From positions 1-64,000 of the forward strand of contig NZ_SPQG01000014.1 in assembly GCF_004944975.1 (NCBI RefSeq): DNA of 64,000 nt, read 5' to 3'. The DNA comes from Halorhabdus amylolytica (GTDB lineage Archaea; Halobacteriota; Halobacteria; Halobacteriales; Haloarculaceae). The notes beneath the pieces were generated by a model. The model did no database searches. It was not told the DNA's origin and worked only from the letters and a program-made list of their open reading frames with translations. The first letter of the stretch is position 1; each line of letters starts with the position of its first letter. Below are positions 60,618 to 64,000 of this stretch, one piece after another. The position numbers and the translations under genes are program-made.

Positions 60618-61096
60618 ATTTGCTACAGCACTGCCTTTCTGGCCGAATACTAAATTTGGATACAGACATCTCTACAGCGATTGCGCTCACTCCCCGTCAA
60701 TCAGCGATTGATTTTCTGGACGGGCACCAGTTTGGCTGTACGTGACTTCCCGTGACACGCACTCGGCCGCTCGCCCATCGAAGAAAGCACTCGACGCTGT
60801 GTTCGTGAGGAGATCACCCCGATGCTCTCGAGCGATGACGACCGCAAAATCTGCGACGGACACGAAGGGATTTGAACCGGATGCAGACGTTCCTGCTCGC
60901 CTCACTTCGTTCGGCTGTGCGGGCTGCGACTGCCAGGATTCAAATTCCCCGATGGCACATTTGCTGCTCGCGGATTGCTCGCAGCAAAATGTTACGGGCG
61001 CGAAGGGGTCTCGTTTGACTGTCGAACGGATCGTCCTGTAGGGCATGAGACGATTGAATTCGAGTAGTTGAAAATACCAACAACTGAACTGAACTA
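60618..61096. other. Gap with mobile-element remnants
   Basis: 479 bp. Holds the mirrored T-arm module (60867-60949), a hairpin (60960-60989, TTTGCTGC/GCAGCAAA) and a tRNA-Arg 3'-end copy (60995-61007). A minus-strand frame (60687 to about 60870) resembles the end of some coding sequence but I cannot name it. Confidence 0.55.
60867..61009 (-). repeat. tRNA-Arg 3'-end copies with inverted T-arm and hairpin
   Basis: Read on minus: CCCCTTCGCGCCC (tRNA-Arg end), hairpin TTTGCTGC/GCAGCAAA, reversed T-arm GGGGAATTTGAA, a GC-rich spacer, then GGTTCAAATCCCTTCG (T-arm and acceptor again, 60864-60879). The same order of parts follows the real tRNA-Arg 2.6 kb away. Likely an old attachment site. Confidence 0.75.
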
Positions 61097-61387
61097 TCAG
61101 TCCAGTGCACCAAGGTGAGTAGCTGCCTCACGTACAATCTGCTCGACGGTATCCGCTGCTAGTTGGCCTTCTATCTCGTGAATATCGGCGTGTTTGATCG
61201 TAACGAGGATCCAGGGATTGACGTAGCTCTCGCGGGGAAGTCCGCCACTCGTGAAGTCCGTGTCGGCGAGTGGAATCGCTGCTGAGCGTCGTGTCGCCGT
61301 GACGACCGCATAGACGGCTTCTTCGTCACGAAGGGGCGGCGTTTCTGTACTCCAGCAGGCGTAGAATACCCGAAACGAGACAGACAT
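61097..61387 (-). pseudogene. N-terminally truncated MazF/PemK-like toxin
   Basis: 96 residues from MSVSFRVFYACW. From about residue 15 the sequence follows archaeal PemK/MazF proteins (RDEEAVYAVVTATRRS, IPLADTDFTSGGLPRESYVN, IKHADIHEIEGQL). The usual first strand (GDVV...RPxLVV with the catalytic residues) is absent, and no antitoxin is adjacent. So it is probably a remnant rather than an active ribonuclease; a different N-terminus cannot be excluded. Confidence 0.6.
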
Positions 61388-61436
61388 ATTGGATGATATA
61401 GCAACATATAGATGTATAGTGTTTTCATTTGTGGAT

Positions 61437-62134
61437 ATGGAAAGACGAACTGTTTTGGAAGCCATTGGGGCGGGAGGAATCGGCATGTTAGCGAACACTG
61501 TCGCGGCTAAGCCTGGGGGGAAAGAGAATCCTAAGAATACCAGACAAGTTACTGCACAATCAGAAACTAGCGAGGAATCAAGTGTCGTAACGAAGAAACA
61601 AGAGGTGACAGCAAAAGATGCGCGACAATATGTATCAAATATCCCAAACAATTTGGCGGATTCATTAAAGAGGGACAATCTAGTTGAGCATAGCCAAAAC
61701 AATATTGGATATCATCAAATGTCTGATGGTCGTCTACGAGGAGGAATTGAAAATATCAAATAAAGTATTCTGATGGGGTTCTGCATGAGAACGTTCTCAT
61801 ACATAAAGAAACTCCAGATGAAGGCCATCTAACCCTCATGATGCCTGTTGATGATAGGGAGCCAAAAGCATTTTACAAACCAAAAGATGAGTCAAAGACC
61901 GTCCGCTACGACGCATCAGGACGTCGTCAAGTGGAAGAAGAGGAGTCAGTAACTACATCAGGAAGTTGTCACACTCGCAGATGTTACAAATGGTGCCATG
62001 CCTGTTTTGCTTGTTGTCCAGACGTGCATGTTCTTCGTCCGTGTCCAGGTTGTTGGATACCAGGAGAATGCAAAGTAATTGATGAACGGTGCAATGCGCC
62101 ATTCTGCGAAGGAAAGTGTTCAGGGGAGACATAA
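61437..62134 (+). pseudogene. Tat-exported precursor with Cys-rich C-terminal domain, frameshifted
   Basis: Two ORFs join into one: 61437-61763 (MERRTVLEAIGAGG, Tat-like signal) and the frame that runs from 61751 to 62134. Past 61748 the second frame reads KYQIKYSDGVLHENVLIH and on without stop into MMPVDDREPKAFYKPK, clearly coding. One A missing in the run at 61750-61753 restores a single frame of about 232 residues. The last 60 residues contain 12 Cys (including CYKWCHACFACC), suggesting a disulfide-rich secreted peptide, similar in layout to halocin C8 precursors though the Cys pattern differs. AT-rich; foreign origin likely. Confidence 0.65.
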
Positions 62135-62289
62135 GACAGTGACCCTAAGCGGATAGGAGAAAGGCTAAATTGACGTTGTCAATCGCTCTATCAGAGATTA
62201 TTTATATAATCTAAGAATAGAATCCACAAATATTCAAACCCCCTCTGTTGAACCAGAGATAATATAACTATGTAGATAACAGTGTTTCA

Positions 62290-63303
62290 ATGATGCCACC
62301 GAGTGAACGTTCTTCCACGGATATGGAAACTGGTATAGATAGTTCATCTATACTTCGAAGATCTACTAAGATATTTACTATAGGACTGCTTATGGGGAGT
62401 GCCGACGCAGTTCCCGGTATTTCCGGTGGAACAGTTGCACTTATTTCAGGAATCTACGGACGTCTAATCACAGCTGTCACAGCGATCACTCCTCCTCGAT
62501 TTTTTGATTTACTACGAGCAGTACTTCCACTAGGTACTGGCATTTCAAGACAACGTGCTAGTGAACTTCTCAAAGAGTTTGATGCGGGGTTCGTCGCTAC
62601 TTTGCTCACAGGAATCGCAACAGCTGTTGTGATTGTGGGGATAATTATTGAGTACGTAGTGGCACGTGCCCCTGTACTGCTCTTTGGGTTCTTTTTCGGT
62701 CTCATCGCTGCTTCCGCAGTAATTCTCTGGCGAGAACTCACAATGAGGACAATTGGTCACTGGCTGGCAGCATTCGTTGGATTCTCTCTTGCATTCGGAC
62801 TTTCTGGTGGTGTGCAGCTGCTTGAAGGCGGGAGTCTTGTGGTTGTTTTTATTGCAGGCGCGTTCGCAGTGAGCGCGATGATCCTCCCTGGAATTTCAGG
62901 CTCTCTTCTGTTGATTATCCTCGGTCAGTACCTCTCGATGTACGAGTCACTCAACAGTTTCTTGGACGGGATCAGCGGGTTGGTTACTGGTGGTGAATTT
63001 GAAGCGATCATCGCTCCCGGACGCGAAGTTTTTACGTTTCTTTTTGGCGGTTTGATTGGTCTGTTTACTGTTGCACGCCTCATCCGAAGACTGCTCAATA
63101 AGAATCGAGAAGCAACATTGGCATTTCTGGTTGCTCTCGTCTTCGGAGCACTACGAGCACCGATTTCGGAGATTTCTAATATCAAGGATGTGACTTGGAC
63201 AATGGCAACGGTCGTGGAGTTCGGTGGATTAGCGTTCGTAGGGACAATGCTAGTACTCATTCTCAATTGGTATGCGTTAGATATTGACTTCGGCAGCTTG
63301 TGA
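62290..63303 (+). CDS. DUF368 polyprenyl-phosphate transporter, second copy
   Basis: 337 residues. Same motifs as the copy next to aglB: GSADAVPGISGGTVALISGI and AVSAMILPGISGSLLLIILG, with eight or nine helices. Codon use is much more AT-rich than in the first copy, so it came by transfer rather than recent duplication. Downstream of the Cys-rich gene, 155 bp; could be cargo that protects or supplements dolichyl-phosphate recycling. A start at residue 2 or 12 (Met) is possible. Confidence 0.88.
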   Translation: MMPPSERSSTDMETGIDSSSILRRSTKIFTIGLLMGSADAVPGISGGTVALISGIYGRLITAVTAITPPRFFDLLRAVLPLGTGISRQRASELLKEFDAGFVATLLTGIATAVVIVGIIIEYVVARAPVLLFGFFFGLIAASAVILWRELTMRTIGHWLAAFVGFSLAFGLSGGVQLLEGGSLVVVFIAGAFAVSAMILPGISGSLLLIILGQYLSMYESLNSFLDGISGLVTGGEFEAIIAPGREVFTFLFGGLIGLFTVARLIRRLLNKNREATLAFLVALVFGALRAPISEISNIKDVTWTMATVVEFGGLAFVGTMLVLILNWYALDIDFGSL

Positions 63304-63469
63304 GTAACTAACTTCTACAATTCACCGTCCTGGAATCAACAATTCCTGTTAGGATAATTCGCAGGTTCAGTGAGCAACTGGTTCAATATCTCCGGCACGA
63401 AAGAAAAAAGCCGCCGAGCTGCATGGAACCGCTGTATCTTGCACAGACCTTCTGACAGGCCGCAAACGA

Positions 63470-63562
63470 TTTGAACCACGCGAACACGGTCGCCTCGTTT
63501 CACTCGGCGCTGCGTGTTCTCCACTTCAAATCCCTTCGATAACGCTGACAGTGCTCACTGTC
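63470..63562 (-). repeat. Mirrored T-arm element and hairpin behind tRNA-Arg
   Basis: Read on minus after the tRNA: a perfect palindrome GACAGTG/CACTGTC with 2-nt loop (63547-63562), then reversed T-arm CGAAGGGATTTGAA (63529-63542), a GC-rich spacer, and GGTTCAAATC at 63472-63481. Same organisation as behind the initiator tRNA. Confidence 0.75.
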
Positions 63563-63577
63563 GTTCGCACAGAACAG

Positions 63578-63650
63578 CGGGCGCGAAGGGATTTGAACCC
63601 CTGACCTCTTGGTCCGGAACCAAGTACTCTGTCCACTGAGCTACGCGCCC
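63578..63650 (-). tRNA. tRNA-Arg (CCG)
   Basis: 73 nt on minus. Acceptor GGGCGCG/CGCGCCC, D-arm TAGCTCAGTGGACAGAGTA, anticodon stem CTTGG/CCAAG with loop TTCCGGA (anticodon CCG), T-arm GGGGTTCAAATCCC. No intron, no encoded CCA. A TATA-like ttttatcc (complement 63674-63681) is about 27 bp upstream. Its 3' end has been copied into the accessory region. Confidence 0.95.
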
Positions 63651-63696
63651 TCACGTGATCGTTTTCCAGGGACGGATAAAACGGTTGTGAACTGAG

Positions 63697-64000
63697 TCAG
63701 GGCGTCTCGCTGGTCTCGATCGTGAACTCGCCCGTCGGGTAGGCCGTACAGGTCAGACAGTACCCCTTCTCCAGTTCATCGTCGCTCAGGGTGTCGTTGT
63801 TGGAGTGACGGATGAACTCGTCGGCGTCCCCGTCCTCGATATGCCCGCCACAGGAGAGACACTGCCCCTGCCGACAGGAATAGGGCAGATCCCAATCCTC
63901 GTCCTCGCCGGCTTCGAGGATCGTCTCGTTGTTGGCGACCTCGATCGTCTCCCCCTCCTTCGCGAACTCGATCTCGTAGTGTTCGACCTCGTCCTCGGGA
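63697..64000 (-). CDS. [2Fe-2S] ferredoxin, 3' part (runs off the window)
   Basis: C-terminal 100 residues. Plant/halobacterial-type cluster motif CRQGQCLSC (C-x4-C-x2-C) and the fourth Cys in YCLTCTAYP. An acidic segment (DADEFIRHSNNDTLSDDEL) matches the halophilic ferredoxins that serve as electron carriers of 2-oxoacid oxidoreductases. The start is beyond position 64000. Confidence 0.92.
   Translation of the reverse strand, partial: PEDEVEHYEIEFAKEGETIEVANNETILEAGEDEDWDLPYSCRQGQCLSCGGHIEDGDADEFIRHSNNDTLSDDELEKGYCLTCTAYPTGEFTIETSETP

Noticed and set aside
60687-61046. ORFs on both strands through the mirrored T-arm module
   Set aside because: They run through inverted repeats and tRNA-derived sequence; likely remnants, and I could not name a family.
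61750-61753. Programmed frameshift instead of mutation in the Cys-rich precursor gene
   Set aside because: The run of four A is short, and no stimulatory structure is apparent; cannot be distinguished from an error without homologues.
61838-62134. Cys-rich ORF as an independent 98-aa gene
   Set aside because: The same frame is protein-like for 80 bases upstream of its ATG and joins the Tat-signal ORF by one base, so a broken longer gene is more likely.
61838-62134. Direct identification as halocin C8
   Set aside because: Number and spacing of cysteines differ from halocin C8; only the overall precursor layout is alike.

Overview
This is a chromosomal window from a halophilic archaeon (class Halobacteria). 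The evidence is the high GC content, the very acidic predicted proteins, TATA boxes about 25-30 nt upstream of start codons with few Shine-Dalgarno sites, an archaeal proteasome beta subunit, diphthamide synthase, archaeal translation genes, DNA topoisomerase VI next to DNA gyrase, and AglB/AglJ-type N-glycosylation enzymes. The genus cannot be fixed from sequence alone.

Layout. 0.1-10 kb: a lipoprotein, then DNA topology genes (top6B-top6A on minus, a TrmB-like regulator on minus, gyrB-gyrA divergent on plus). 10-22 kb: housekeeping genes and small regulators: Rrf2-like regulator, type II NADH dehydrogenase-like flavoprotein, psmB, DUF555, XRE-CBS regulator, purM, Eis-like acetyltransferase, M50 protease, TraB, a methyltransferase, a frameshifted PEBP lipoprotein gene, two small zinc proteins and a large membrane protein. 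22-43 kb: a protein N-glycosylation locus. It holds the oligosaccharyltransferase AglB with a co-transcribed DUF368 carrier-lipid transporter, six or more glycosyltransferases including AglJ, a flippase, an FkbM-like methyltransferase and three alkaline-phosphatase-superfamily enzymes; a VapBC pair sits inside it. 43-54.5 kb: rhomboid protease, METTL5-like methylase, Dph2, a winged-helix regulator divergent from a phosphoesterase, an FAD oxidoreductase, a threonine-synthase-like protein without the PLP lysine, and the conserved rpl44e-rps27e-eif2a-nop10-PAC2 operon. 54.5-58.4 kb: a DUF2298 membrane protein and a GT2-GtrA pair.

58.4-63.7 kb: an accessory region between an initiator tRNA-Met (plus) and a tRNA-Arg(CCG) (minus). 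Both tRNAs are followed by copies of their own 3' ends, mirrored T-arm sequences and hairpins, which look like traces of repeated integration. The AT-rich segment next to tRNA-Arg carries a MazF/PemK remnant, a frameshifted gene for a Tat-exported precursor with a 12-cysteine C-terminal domain (a candidate halocin-like peptide) and a second DUF368 transporter. The window ends inside a [2Fe-2S] ferredoxin gene.

The window also has several short tandem duplications in intergenic DNA, two of which copy the 3' end of the neighbouring gene. An 88-89 bp palindromic element occurs twice, 28 kb apart, each time fused to the stop codon of a plus-strand gene.
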